From positions 62,001 through 126,000 of the forward strand of contig NZ_FMBW01000012.1 of NCBI RefSeq assembly GCF_900091725.1: a stretch of DNA of 64,000 bases, read 5' to 3'. How positions within the stretch are numbered: position 1 is the first letter of the stretch; each line of letters begins with the position of its first letter. Positions 25,211 through 33,818 of the stretch are shown here, one piece after another. Both the position numbers and the translations under genes were made by a program. Source of the stretch: Streptomyces sp. DvalAA-43. Lineage in GTDB: Bacteria; Actinomycetota; Actinomycetes; Streptomycetales; Streptomycetaceae. Below the pieces are notes generated by a model, which saw only the letters and a list, made by a program, of their open reading frames with translations, made no database searches and was not told where the DNA came from.

Positions 25211-25294
25211 ATGGAGATCAAGAAGGTCGTGGTCCGCGAGGAAGAGGCGAAGAACCGCGAACGGCAGACGATCGAGAAACGCCCGACACGCTGA
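25211..25294 (+). CDS. 27-residue charged peptide, candidate RiPP precursor
   Basis: A very short gene beginning MEIKKVVVREEEAKNRERQ and ending in a Lys-Arg-Pro-Thr-Arg tail. It is preceded by a strong ribosome-binding stretch (GGAGGGGAGGGGCAC) at good spacing. About half the residues are charged (Lys, Arg, Glu), which would suit a helical recognition segment. There is no Cys and no hydrophobic core. It sits 133 bases before a B12-binding radical SAM enzyme of the RiPP C-methyltransferase family, with a hairpin in between, as is usual for precursor genes that need higher expression than their enzymes. Candidate modified residues would be Val6-Val8, Thr20 or Ile21, or the Pro-Thr near the end; this is inference. 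No family is recognised. Confidence 0.6.
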   Translation: MEIKKVVVREEEAKNRERQTIEKRPTR

Positions 25295-25375
25295 GCCGGT
25301 GTGTTCCGGTGCAGCCGGTCCAGGACGTCCGCGACCCCATCGGGTCGACGCGCCGGGGCCGGACCGTGACGAAGA

Positions 25376-25408
25376 GGGCGGACGCCGGGCGGGACCGGGC
25401 GTCCGCCC
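25376..25408 (+). terminator. Hairpin between peptide gene and radical SAM gene (possible attenuator)
   Basis: An 11-bp perfect stem, GGGCGGACGCC with GGCGTCCGCCC, around an 11-base loop. It ends 19 bases before the radical SAM start codon. Partial termination here would raise the ratio of peptide to enzyme mRNA. Confidence 0.55.
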
Positions 25409-25427
25409 CCGTGCCGTGGGAGACGCA

Positions 25428-27350
25428 GTGCGCATACATCTGGTGACCATGCCGTGGCAGCCGATCGAGCTCCCCTCGCTCCAGGTGGGGCTGCTGCACT
25501 CGCTGCTGGACCGCACCCGGCCGGACGACGAGGTGCGCGAGTTCCACGGCTCCCTGCGCTGGGCGGAGTTCCTGCTGGACCGCTCGCGAGGGGCGCTGCG
25601 CCCCGGCGACCATGTCGCGGTCGGCAGCGAATCGATCTTCGACGGCCTCGGGGACTGGGTGTTCTCCGGCGTCCTGTACAACGATCCCGAGTGGGGCGTG
25701 GCGCGGCTCAAGGAGTACGCCACCCGGCGCGGCACCGACATATCCACCGCGACCGCGATGCGGGTCCACGCGGAGGAGTTCATCGACGAGAGCGCCGGCG
25801 CGATACTCGACGACGCACCCGATGTCGTGGGATTCACCTCCACGTTCATGCAGAACGTCTCCTCGCTGGCGCTCGCGGCGGAGCTCAAACGGCGCCGTCC
25901 CGGACTGACCGTGGTGTTCGGCGGCAGCAACTGCGACGGCCCGATGGGCCACGCCCTGCACCGCAATCACCGCTTCGTCGACCATGTGGTGCGCGGCGAG
26001 GGGGAGTACGCCCTGCCCGCCCTGCTCGCCCACATCGACGCGGGCACCGCACCGGCCGACGTGCCCGGACTCTGCTGGTGGGACGGGCCCGAGTCGCGTG
26101 CCAACGAGGAGCCCCGGCGCACCGTCGCGCCCGGCGACATCCCCTCTCCCGACTACGACCTCTGGCAGGCGGCCATCGACGCCTCCCCGCTCGTGGAGTA
26201 CGTCCACCCGAAACTGGTGGTGGAAGGGGCCCGCGGCTGCTGGTGGGGCGAGAAGCACCACTGCACCTTCTGCGGACTCAACGGATCGGCGATGACCTTC
26301 CGGGCCAAGCCCGGAACCCGGCTCTGGGACGAGGTCGACCGCCTGGTCCGGCGCCACCGCATCCTGGACGTCGTCACCGTCGACAACATCATCGACATGG
26401 CGTACTTCAAGGACTTCCTCCCGCTCGCCGCCGACAGCGACTGGGACCTGCGCATGCACTACGAGGTCAAGTCCAACCTCACCCCGGAACAGCTGGCACT
26501 GCTCGCCCGCGCCGGAGCGGTCCACATCCAGCCCGGTATCGAGAGCCTCGCCAACAGGACCCTGGACCTGATGGACAAGGGCGTCGGCGCGGCCCGCAAC
26601 ATCCGAACGCTCCGCGAGTGCGAGAACCACGCGCTCACCTGCTCCTGGAACTACCTCTACGGCTTCCCGGGGGAGACCGCCGAGGACTACGCCTCCGTCA
26701 TCGACCAGATGCCGGCGCTCGTCCACCTCCAGCCACCCGGCGGCGCCCACCGCATCCAACTGGAGCGGTTCAGCCCCCACTTCGCCGACCCCGCCCTGGG
26801 ATTCCACCGGCGGCGGCCCGCCGAGATGTACCGGCATGTCTACGACCTGCCCGAGGAACAACTGGCCGACCTGGTCTATCTCTTCGACACCCCGCCCGCC
26901 GGGATCGGCGGCGACACCGAGGCGCGGCTGAAAGCGGCGGCCCGCGACTGGTACACCGGCCACCCCGCATCGACCCTGGTCCTGGAACAGCCCGACGGGG
27001 CGGACGGCGAAGAGGTGCTCCTCGTCCACGACCGACGGCACGGCTGGTCGCACCGCACCCACCGGCTGACCGGCTGGCGGGCCGCCGCCCTGCGCCATCT
27101 GGAGGCGGGCCGCACCCGACCGGCCCTGCTCCGGCTGCTCTCGGCCGACGGGAACCCGCCGTCCGCCGGGGAACTCGACGCCTGGCTCGGCGACGCGGTA
27201 GCCCTGGGGCTCCTCTTCGACGACGGGCGGTCGTACGTGTCGCTGCCCACCTGGCACGTGCCGGTCCGGTCGGTCGAGCGCACCCGGGGACCGGATGGGG
27301 CGGCCGACGGACCGTCGGTGCCGGACAACGGAGAGAAGGCCGCCGTATGA
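25428..27350 (+). CDS. B12-binding radical SAM RiPP-maturation C-methyltransferase
   Basis: A 640-residue enzyme. Residues 1-200 form a cobalamin-binding-like domain (HLVTMPWQPIELPSLQVG, then VVGFTSTFMQNVSSLALAAE and VFGGSNCDGPMG). The radical SAM core starts at EGARGCWWGEKHHCTFCGLN: Cys271, Cys279 and Cys282 give the CX7CX2C spacing typical of this group, known as bacteriocin-maturation radical SAM protein 1 or RiPP C-methyltransferase. The C-terminal 150 residues are a less conserved domain. Such enzymes methylate unactivated carbon atoms of a peptide using SAM and cobalamin. Start is GTG 25428 with GGGAG upstream; ATG 25449 is an alternative. It overlaps the next gene by four bases. The substrate is probably the peptide encoded at 25211. 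Confidence 0.88.
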   Translation: MRIHLVTMPWQPIELPSLQVGLLHSLLDRTRPDDEVREFHGSLRWAEFLLDRSRGALRPGDHVAVGSESIFDGLGDWVFSGVLYNDPEWGVARLKEYATRRGTDISTATAMRVHAEEFIDESAGAILDDAPDVVGFTSTFMQNVSSLALAAELKRRRPGLTVVFGGSNCDGPMGHALHRNHRFVDHVVRGEGEYALPALLAHIDAGTAPADVPGLCWWDGPESRANEEPRRTVAPGDIPSPDYDLWQAAIDASPLVEYVHPKLVVEGARGCWWGEKHHCTFCGLNGSAMTFRAKPGTRLWDEVDRLVRRHRILDVVTVDNIIDMAYFKDFLPLAADSDWDLRMHYEVKSNLTPEQLALLARAGAVHIQPGIESLANRTLDLMDKGVGAARNIRTLRECENHALTCSWNYLYGFPGETAEDYASVIDQMPALVHLQPPGGAHRIQLERFSPHFADPALGFHRRRPAEMYRHVYDLPEEQLADLVYLFDTPPAGIGGDTEARLKAAARDWYTGHPASTLVLEQPDGADGEEVLLVHDRRHGWSHRTHRLTGWRAAALRHLEAGRTRPALLRLLSADGNPPSAGELDAWLGDAVALGLLFDDGRSYVSLPTWHVPVRSVERTRGPDGAADGPSVPDNGEKAAV

Positions 27351-27949
27351 GCCCCCTGCCCGCACCCCCGGGCCGAACCGCGCCAGCCCTGCCGACCGGG
27401 CAGGTGCACCGGATCCGGGGACGGCTGGTGACGGTGGACCAACCCCTGCGGCTGGGCGCGGGCGGCCGACGAGCGGCGGCGGCGGTCCAGTTCCTGCGCG
27501 AGTGCCAGAGCCACGATCTCGTCGTGCGCTGGATTCCGGCGACTGACGACCCCCTGTTCACCGGGCCCGCGCACGAGGTGTCCGCGATCGCCGGACTGCT
27601 GCGCCACCTGCCCGCCCCCGGCCCGCTGCCCGGCGAACCGCCGGAACTCGCCGTCTGGCGGGACCGCCACGCCTACGGACAGCTCCACCATCGGCGCGGA
27701 CCGGACTTCGTCACCGTCATGGACCGCAGGGAGCCGTCGGCCGCGGCCCGCTTCACGATCGACGACCCCGATCTGCTCGCCACGTTCCGCACCGTCCAGG
27801 TCCCCACCGCCGTGGCCGGACTGAGCGCCCTCGGCCGGGAGGCTGTGGGCCTGCTGGCGGCCGAACGTCTCGCGTGGGTGACCGGCGGCTGGGTGGTGGC
27901 CCTGCCACCGCGCATCCGCCGGTGGCCCGTCCCCTGCACCGACATCTGA
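27347..27949 (+). CDS. DUF5825-like partner of the radical SAM RiPP enzyme
   Basis: A 200-residue protein whose ATG overlaps the radical SAM stop codon (ATGA), so it is translationally coupled. It resembles the small actinobacterial family DUF5825 found next to RiPP radical SAM C-methyltransferases. Features are RECQSHDLVVRWIP, WRDRHAYGQLHHRRGPDF and a hydrophobic stretch near the end. I see no cofactor or catalytic motif. The constant pairing suggests a peptide-binding or accessory role, perhaps in substrate recognition, since no separate RiPP recognition element was identified. Family assignment is by context and likeness. Confidence 0.65.
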   Translation: MSPLPAPPGRTAPALPTGQVHRIRGRLVTVDQPLRLGAGGRRAAAAVQFLRECQSHDLVVRWIPATDDPLFTGPAHEVSAIAGLLRHLPAPGPLPGEPPELAVWRDRHAYGQLHHRRGPDFVTVMDRREPSAAARFTIDDPDLLATFRTVQVPTAVAGLSALGREAVGLLAAERLAWVTGGWVVALPPRIRRWPVPCTDI

Positions 27950-27954
27950 GCCGG

Positions 27955-29220
27955 ATGGAGCAGCTGCCCGAACCACCGCCGCCCACCGCCCGCACCCGCC
28001 CCGCCGGCACCGACCGCCCCGGGCGCCTGCTGCTGCGCCACCGGCCGTTCGCGCTGCTGTGCGGGGAACAGATCGCCAGCTCCGTCGGGCGTCAGGTCAC
28101 CACCCTGGCCCTCGCGCTGCTCGCCGTGACCCGGCTGGACGCGGGACCGTTCGGCGCCTCCGCGCTGATGGCGCTCAGTTACCTCCCGGGCGCACTGCTC
28201 AGCCCGTTCGCCGGTGTGCTGGTCGACCGGGCGCGGCTGCGGGACCTGACCGTGCTCCTCACCGTCCTGCAGATGCTCGTCGTCGGCTCCGTGCCGCTGG
28301 CGGCCGCGCTGGACGGGCTCGGGCTGCCCCAGCTCTACCTGGTGGCCACCGTGTCCGGCGCGCTGACCTCCATGCTCGCGGTCGCCCTGCAGGCGGCCCT
28401 GCCCCGGGTCGTGCACTCCGGGCAGCTGCTGTCCGCCAACTCGGCGCTGACCGGCGCCCGGACCACCGGACAGATCGGCGGCCCCGCGCTCGGCGGCGTG
28501 CTGGTGGGACTGACCGGCGCCCCGACCGCACTGCTCGCCGCCTGCGTGGCGTACGGCATCGAGGCACTGCTGCTGTTCGCGCTCCCCACCACGCTCAACA
28601 CCCCGGCTCAGCAGAGGAGTCGCGCGCCGGAATCCCGGACGGACGCACTGCGCGCGGGACTCGACGTCGTGCGCGGCCAACGGCTGCTGCGACGGCAGGT
28701 GCTCGCGGGGGCCGGATTCAATCTCGGCGGCGGAGCCGCCGACGCACTCTTCGTGCTCTATGCCACCCGTGATCTCGGGCTGCCGGCCTGGCAGTTGGGC
28801 GCGGTCTACGCCGCGTACAGCGTCGCCACCGTCCTCGGAGTGCTGCTGGCGGGCCGGTTCGCCGCCACCATCGGGCTGGCCAGGGCCACCCGGATCTGCG
28901 CCGTGGTGGCCGCCCTCGCGATCTTCCTGATCCCGGGCGCCTCACTGGTCCCCGGCTTCCCGGCGCTGCTCGCGTACCAGTTCCTCTTCGGCCTCGCGGC
29001 CACGGTCTGGGCCATCTCCATGACCACCACCCAGCAACTGATCACACCGCCCGAGCTCCAGGGCCGGGTCGCCGGGGTCCTGCAGGCCGCACTCATCGGC
29101 ACGGTGCCGGTCGGTGCTCTCGGCGGCGGGGCGCTCGCCGCCTGGCTGGGCAACGTCCCGGTCCTCACGGGCGCGGCGACGGTGGCGCTCCTGGCCGCCG
29201 TCTGCCTCTGGCTGCCGTAG
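27955..29220 (+). CDS. MFS exporter of the RiPP-like locus
   Basis: A 421-residue major facilitator with about 12 transmembrane helices, of the EntS/MFS_3 type. The motif A region reads LSPFAGVLVDRARLRDLTVLL, here recognisable by GVLVDRARLR, and the helix 5 region contains LTGARTTGQIGGPALGG. It begins six bases after the DUF5825-like gene and is the last gene of the unit, which makes it the likely exporter and self-protection pump for the modified peptide. ATG 27955 is chosen because the homologous cytoplasmic start follows; an earlier ATG at 27874 lies inside the previous gene. A bidirectional hairpin follows. Confidence 0.85.
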   Translation: MEQLPEPPPPTARTRPAGTDRPGRLLLRHRPFALLCGEQIASSVGRQVTTLALALLAVTRLDAGPFGASALMALSYLPGALLSPFAGVLVDRARLRDLTVLLTVLQMLVVGSVPLAAALDGLGLPQLYLVATVSGALTSMLAVALQAALPRVVHSGQLLSANSALTGARTTGQIGGPALGGVLVGLTGAPTALLAACVAYGIEALLLFALPTTLNTPAQQRSRAPESRTDALRAGLDVVRGQRLLRRQVLAGAGFNLGGGAADALFVLYATRDLGLPAWQLGAVYAAYSVATVLGVLLAGRFAATIGLARATRICAVVAALAIFLIPGASLVPGFPALLAYQFLFGLAATVWAISMTTTQQLITPPELQGRVAGVLQAALIGTVPVGALGGGALAAWLGNVPVLTGAATVALLAAVCLWLP

Positions 29221-29239
29221 GCGGGGCCCGTCATGCACG

Positions 29240-29288
29240 CGGCCCTCCCGGGGGCGCCCCTGCGGTCGGGGCTGTTCCGGGAGGGCCG
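29240..29288. terminator. Bidirectional hairpin between MFS and APC permease genes
   Basis: A 12-bp perfect stem, CGGCCCTCCCGG with CCGGGAGGGCCG, around a 25-base loop lies between two convergent genes. Confidence 0.6.
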
Positions 29289-29303
29289 AAAGCGGGAACC
29301 GGC

Positions 29304-30833
29304 TCAGACGATGCCTTCCTCGATCTCCGCCTGCTCGCGGGCGTTCCCGTACGCCGACGGCGTGCTGTACGAACCGCGGGCCACGAACCACCACACGGTG
29401 GCCAGGACCAGCACCGCGATCAGTGCGATCGACGCGTAGTTCATCGAGTCGACCGTCACCGGTGAGGACTGCGGGAGCAGGAACAGCACGGTCACGATGG
29501 CGACCCAGACGACGGCGATCCAGCCGATCGGCTTGCTCCAGCGGCCCAGGTGCCACGGACCGCGCTCGAACCGGCTGCCGGAGCGCAGCTTCAGGAAGAT
29601 CGGGATCGCGTAGGCGGGCGTGATGCCGATGACATTGATCGCGGTCACCGCACCGTACGCCGTGGCGGAGTACAGCGACGGCAGCGCGAGCACCCCGGCG
29701 ACGACGACCGACAGCCACACCGCGTTGACGGGCGTCTGCGTGCGCGCGCTCACCTTGTGCCACAGCGCCGAGCCCGGCAGGGCGTTGTCACGGCTGAACG
29801 CGAAGACCATCCGGCTCGCCGCGGCGACCTCGGCGTTGCCGCAGAACAGCTGCGCCGCGATCACGATCAGCAGCATGGCGGTGGCCCCGGAGGTGCCGAG
29901 CGCGTCGATCAGGATCTGGGCGGGCGGCACGCCGGTGGCGCTTTTCTGGGTGCCCGCGTAGTCCTGGATGGCGAAGGTCAGCCCGGCGAGCAGCACGAAA
30001 CCGGCGATCCAGGAGACCCAGATCGCGCGGACGATGCCCTTGGCCGCCGTCACCGAGGCGTTCGACGTCTCCTCCGACAGGTGGGCCGAGGCGTCGTAGC
30101 CGCAGAAGGTGTACTGGGCGAGCAGCAGGCCGATCGCCGCCACGTACAGGGGGTTGTGCCAGCCCGTGTCATTGACGAACTCGGTGAAGACGAACGACGG
30201 CGACTGGTGGTGCGAGGGCACGATCGCGAGCACGGTGACGATCACCGCGACACCCGCGAGATGCCACCACACACTGATGGAGTTGAGCACACTGACCAGG
30301 CGGACGCCGAAGAGGTTCAGCACGGCGTGCAACAGCAGGATGCAGACAAAGATGATCATTGTCTTGCCCGGAGTGGGGGTGAATCCCCACTGCAGGTTCA
30401 TCAGCGCACCGGTGAACAGCGCCGCACCATAGTCGATGCCCGCGATCGCGCCCAGCAGACCCAGCAGATTCAGCCAGCCGGTGTACCAGCCCCACTTGCG
30501 GCCGCCGAGCCGGTCGGCCATGTAGTACAACGCCCCCGAGGTCGGGTAGGCGCTGGTGACCTCGGCGAGCGCCATGCCGACGCAGAGCACGAAGAGTCCC
30601 ACCCCGGCCCAGCCCCAGAGCATCACGGCCGGACCACCGGTCGACATGCCGAAGCCGTACAGCGTCATGCAGCCGGAGAGGATCGAGATGACGGAGAAGC
30701 TGATGGCGAAGTTGCCGAAGCCTCCCATGCGGCGGGCGAGCACCGGCTGGTAGCCGAGTTCGCGCAGCCGCTCCTCCTCGTCCTTCGGCGGCATTGCCTC
30801 CGCACCCGACTGGGTCGGGGTGGATATGGACAT
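29304..30833 (-). CDS. APC-family amino acid (GABA/choline-type) permease
   Basis: A 509-residue transporter with 12 predicted helices. The first helix carries the substrate-binding glycine-rich break (FGNFAISFSVISILSG) and the loop before helix 3 reads AEVTSAYPTSGALYYMADRL, typical of the GABA permease/UGA4 branch (amino acid/choline transporter family). GYDASAHLSEETSNAS in the middle is another hallmark. It would import an amino acid or amine by cation symport. The start at 30833 has GGAGG eight bases upstream. No catabolic gene adjoins it; the next gene upstream is a conserved hypothetical on the same strand 100 bases away. Substrate uncertain. Confidence 0.88.
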   Translation of the reverse strand: MSISTPTQSGAEAMPPKDEEERLRELGYQPVLARRMGGFGNFAISFSVISILSGCMTLYGFGMSTGGPAVMLWGWAGVGLFVLCVGMALAEVTSAYPTSGALYYMADRLGGRKWGWYTGWLNLLGLLGAIAGIDYGAALFTGALMNLQWGFTPTPGKTMIIFVCILLLHAVLNLFGVRLVSVLNSISVWWHLAGVAVIVTVLAIVPSHHQSPSFVFTEFVNDTGWHNPLYVAAIGLLLAQYTFCGYDASAHLSEETSNASVTAAKGIVRAIWVSWIAGFVLLAGLTFAIQDYAGTQKSATGVPPAQILIDALGTSGATAMLLIVIAAQLFCGNAEVAAASRMVFAFSRDNALPGSALWHKVSARTQTPVNAVWLSVVVAGVLALPSLYSATAYGAVTAINVIGITPAYAIPIFLKLRSGSRFERGPWHLGRWSKPIGWIAVVWVAIVTVLFLLPQSSPVTVDSMNYASIALIAVLVLATVWWFVARGSYSTPSAYGNAREQAEIEEGIV

Positions 30834-30933
30834 CGGGAAAACCTCCATGAGCGGGATGGGAAAAACGGGACGGGAAAAGGGACGGAAAGGATCGGTTCGG
30901 GACGGGGAGGGAGCACCGCGAGGGCGCATGCGC

Positions 30934-31941
30934 TCAGTGGTGCGGCCCCCGTCCGGGGGTGCGGGGTGACGCGAGGCAGCGGCTGCGGGCGCGCAGGAAG
31001 ACATCCTCGGCGTCTCCCGGGCCCTTGCGGCCACGCGTGCGGTACACCCAGGGAACCGAGGTGAAATAGGGGCCGAGTTCCTCGAACACCAGGGCGGCCT
31101 CGGCGAACTGGAGGGCCCCCCACAGGGCGTGCGCCAGGTGGTTGAGGTCGAGCAGGGAGTGGGAGATCGGGGTCGTGCGACGGAACCAGAGCTCCAGCGC
31201 ACGGGCCGCGTCCCGTTCCGCGTCCTCGGTGACCCAGTGCAGGTCCAGGGCCTTCTCGTGGCCCTGCTCGCGGCGGTAGCGCTCGACCCGCACATACAGG
31301 GGAAGCGCGTGCAGCGCGGAGCCGTCGGGTGCCGAAGAGGCCGCCCACTGGACGAAGTTGACCGCCTCGGAGAGGGACCCGCCGGCCTTGCGCGCGTAGA
31401 CGAACTGGAGCATCCGGTGGTAGGCCTCGCGGTTGCACGGATCGCGCTTGTCAGCCTCCGCCAGCAGCCCCCACGGGCCGGGGAAGAGCATCGGCCCCGG
31501 CGGATGCAGCCGGTGTTCCTCCAGCTGCTGCCGCTCGTCCAGCTGGGACAGGGCCAGCAGGCACACCCAGGGCACCGGATCCGCGGGCGAGGCGTTCGCG
31601 GCGGTCCGGCAGGCCTGCCAGGCCTCCTGCCACAACTCCCGTGCCCGGTGGTGGCCCTCGCGGTGGGCGCGTACGGCCCGCTCGACGACGACCCGTGCCT
31701 GCATCACCGTGGCGGCGACGCTCCGGGGGTCCTCGGCCAGCCAGGCCTGTACCGCGTCCGAACCGGCGGCGACCGCTCCGAGCACCTGGGTGCGCTGGGT
31801 CCACAGGGTCCAGTCCGGCGTGCTCTCCAGGAGGCTCCGCATGGACATCCAGCGCCCGGTGCGCAGATCCTGTAACGCGACGCGCAGGTCGTTGTCATGG
31901 CCGGCCGGGTGGTAGACCGGCCGGAAATCACTGTTGGCCAT
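30934..31941 (-). CDS. Conserved hypothetical protein (helical, TPR-like)
   Basis: A 335-residue soluble protein with alternating amphipathic helices and many Trp, Ala and Arg residues (WMSMRSLLESTPDWTLW, WQEAWQACRTAANASPADPV, CNREAYHRMLQFVYARKAGG). The pattern of helix pairs suggests a TPR-like solenoid. I recognise it only as a Streptomyces-type hypothetical with no assigned function. It ends 100 bases before the APC permease gene on the same strand; co-transcription is possible. There is no signal peptide or catalytic motif. Confidence 0.6.
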   Translation of the reverse strand: MANSDFRPVYHPAGHDNDLRVALQDLRTGRWMSMRSLLESTPDWTLWTQRTQVLGAVAAGSDAVQAWLAEDPRSVAATVMQARVVVERAVRAHREGHHRARELWQEAWQACRTAANASPADPVPWVCLLALSQLDERQQLEEHRLHPPGPMLFPGPWGLLAEADKRDPCNREAYHRMLQFVYARKAGGSLSEAVNFVQWAASSAPDGSALHALPLYVRVERYRREQGHEKALDLHWVTEDAERDAARALELWFRRTTPISHSLLDLNHLAHALWGALQFAEAALVFEELGPYFTSVPWVYRTRGRKGPGDAEDVFLRARSRCLASPRTPGRGPHH

Positions 31942-32384
31942 GGACTCGCCCTGCCCCCGTACGACAGGCCGGCATGCGACGGTCGGTAGATCTTCTCAGC
32001 ACGTCACGCAACCCGGCGGTGGCATGGAACCCGTGCAGCTGCGGAAGGCCCGGGAACCGGTGAATCGGGGCTTGGGACAGGGTGTCGGTCTCATCAATCC
32101 TCAAGGATGTGGGGGGTGAAGCAGTTGTCGGGAAACGAACTGCTCGAAAGCGTCCGGTTGTTGCTCGGCGGTGAGTGTAAGGCCAGTCACACCGAACTCC
32201 GGGCCGATTCGCGGATCTTACTCAAGTCGGTTGATTCACCAAGACGTTGAAAGATGTACCGGTTGCTCCGGTCGGGAATTCGGACGGCCCTTGACGTACG
32301 CGGTGGTCTGCACCACTCTGGGCGGCGAGTTCAGTGATCACGATTCCGTTCAAGCCGCAGAGCTTCCGCACAGCTGGAGAGTCG
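31942..32384. other. Divergent intergenic region with one doubtful small frame
   Basis: About 440 bases between the hypothetical gene and the FGGY kinase, somewhat AT-richer than the neighbours. It should contain both promoters. No clear operator palindrome was found. A 47-codon frame lies at 32107-32250. Confidence 0.4.
32107..32250 (+). CDS. Doubtful 47-residue small protein
   Basis: A frame beginning MWGVKQLSGNELLESVRLLL, continuing GGECKASHTEL and ending before the kinase promoter. An AAGGATGTG context gives a poor ribosome-binding site. GC bias at third positions is weaker than in neighbouring genes. It may be a real small protein or chance. Confidence 0.2.
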   Translation: MWGVKQLSGNELLESVRLLLGGECKASHTELRADSRILLKSVDSPRR

Positions 32385-33818
32385 ATGACAGGCCCGGTAC
32401 TCGCCGTGGACCAGGGCACGTCGGGAACGAAGGCTCTGGTGATCTGTCCTGAGCGCGGCGTGATCGGTTCCGCTTCCGTTCCGGTGAAGAACCGTCATGA
32501 CGCCGGGGGAGTGGTCGAGGCGGACCCCGCCGAGCTGCTCGGCTCGGTCGTCGAAGCCGGGCGCCGGGCGCTGCGGGAGGCCGCCGAACCGGTCTCCGCG
32601 ATCGGTCTCGCCAACCAGGGCGAGACGGTGCTCGCCTGGGACCCGGACACCGGGCGGCCGCTCACCGACGCGATCGTCTGGCAGGACCGCCGCGCCTCCT
32701 CGATCTGCGCCGAACTCGCCCCGTATGGCGACGAGTTGACGCACCTCACCGGGCTCCCCCTCGATCCGTACTTCGCCGCGCCGAAGATGGCCTGGATCCG
32801 CCGGGAGCTGACCCGCGAAGGTGTCGTCACCACCACCGACGCCTGGCTCGTCCACCAGCTGACCGGTGCGTTCGTCACGGACGCGACCACGGCCGGACGC
32901 ACCCAGCTGCTCGACCTCGACCGGGCCGCCTGGTCCTCCCGCGCCCTGGAGGTCTTCGGCCTCGGCGACGAACGGCTGCCGGAGGTCGTCGACTGCGACA
33001 GCACGGTCGGCACGACCACCGCCTTCGGCGGTGAACTCCCGCTGACCGGCCTGCTCGTCGACCAGCAGGCCGCCCTGCTCGCCCAGAACGCCCTGGACCC
33101 GGGCAATGCCAAATGCACCTACGGGACGGGTGCCTTCCTGCTCGCCCAGACCGGGCCCGCCCCGCGCCGCGGCTCCACCGGCCTGGTCAGCTGTGTCGCC
33201 TGGCGGCTCGGCGGCCGTACCGACTACTGCCTCGACGGGCAGGTCTACACCGCCGCGTCCGCCGTCGACTGGCTCGCCGCCCTCGGGGTGATCTCCGGCG
33301 CGGCCGACCTCGACCCCGTCGGCGGGGCCGTCCCCGACTCCGGCGGCGTCACCTTCGTACCGGCGCTCGCCGGGCTCGCCGCCCCCTGGTGGCGCGGTGA
33401 CCTGCGCGGATCGGTGACTGGCCTCGGCCTCGGCACCACCGCCGGCCATCTGGTGCGCGCCCTGTGCGAAGGCATCGCGGCCCAGGTCGTCGAACTCACC
33501 GAGGCGGCCGCGACCGACCTCGGCTCACCGCTCACCTCGCTCCGCGTCGACGGCGGCCTGACCCGCTCCGCACTGCTCATGCAGACCCAGGCCGACCTGC
33601 TGCAACGGCCCGTAGAGGTGTCCGCCCTGCCCGATGTCACCGCACTCGGCGTCGGAGCGGTCGCCCGGCTCGGCCTCGACCCGCGGCTCCCTGTACGCCA
33701 GGCCGTACCCGACTGGAAACCCGCCGCCGTGTACGAACCGCGGATCGGCGCCGACGAGGCGGCCGAACGGCTCGCCGGGTTCCGGAGCGCCGTGCAGGCC
33801 CTGCTGGACCATGCCTGA
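32385..33818 (+). CDS. FGGY-family carbohydrate kinase (glycerol kinase-like)
   Basis: A 477-residue sugar kinase. The N-terminal ATPase motif is LAVDQGTSGTKALVI, followed by the glycerol-kinase-type NQGETVLAWD and AIVWQDRRASSIC. The C-terminal FGGY half has KCTYGTGAFLLAQTG and LRVDGGLTRSALLMQTQADL. These features place it nearer glycerol kinase than xylulokinase. Start ATG 32385 has CTGGAGAG upstream. It overlaps the next gene by eight bases; the downstream pair of FAD oxidoreductases resembles the GlpA-type glycerol-3-phosphate dehydrogenase arrangement of some anaerobes. The operon therefore probably phosphorylates glycerol or a related polyol and oxidises the product. Exact substrate unproven. 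Confidence 0.88.
   Translation: MTGPVLAVDQGTSGTKALVICPERGVIGSASVPVKNRHDAGGVVEADPAELLGSVVEAGRRALREAAEPVSAIGLANQGETVLAWDPDTGRPLTDAIVWQDRRASSICAELAPYGDELTHLTGLPLDPYFAAPKMAWIRRELTREGVVTTTDAWLVHQLTGAFVTDATTAGRTQLLDLDRAAWSSRALEVFGLGDERLPEVVDCDSTVGTTTAFGGELPLTGLLVDQQAALLAQNALDPGNAKCTYGTGAFLLAQTGPAPRRGSTGLVSCVAWRLGGRTDYCLDGQVYTAASAVDWLAALGVISGAADLDPVGGAVPDSGGVTFVPALAGLAAPWWRGDLRGSVTGLGLGTTAGHLVRALCEGIAAQVVELTEAAATDLGSPLTSLRVDGGLTRSALLMQTQADLLQRPVEVSALPDVTALGVGAVARLGLDPRLPVRQAVPDWKPAAVYEPRIGADEAAERLAGFRSAVQALLDHA

Noticed and set aside
25182..25427. Upstream extension of the radical SAM frame covering the small peptide gene
   Set aside because: It reads through the peptide gene in another frame, shows no family sequence, and GTG 25428 matches the family start.
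25001..25966. Upstream extension of the DeoR/LacI regulator frame to 710 residues
   Set aside because: The extra N-terminal part overlaps the RiPP-like locus in antisense and has no domain; the HTH starts at 25000.
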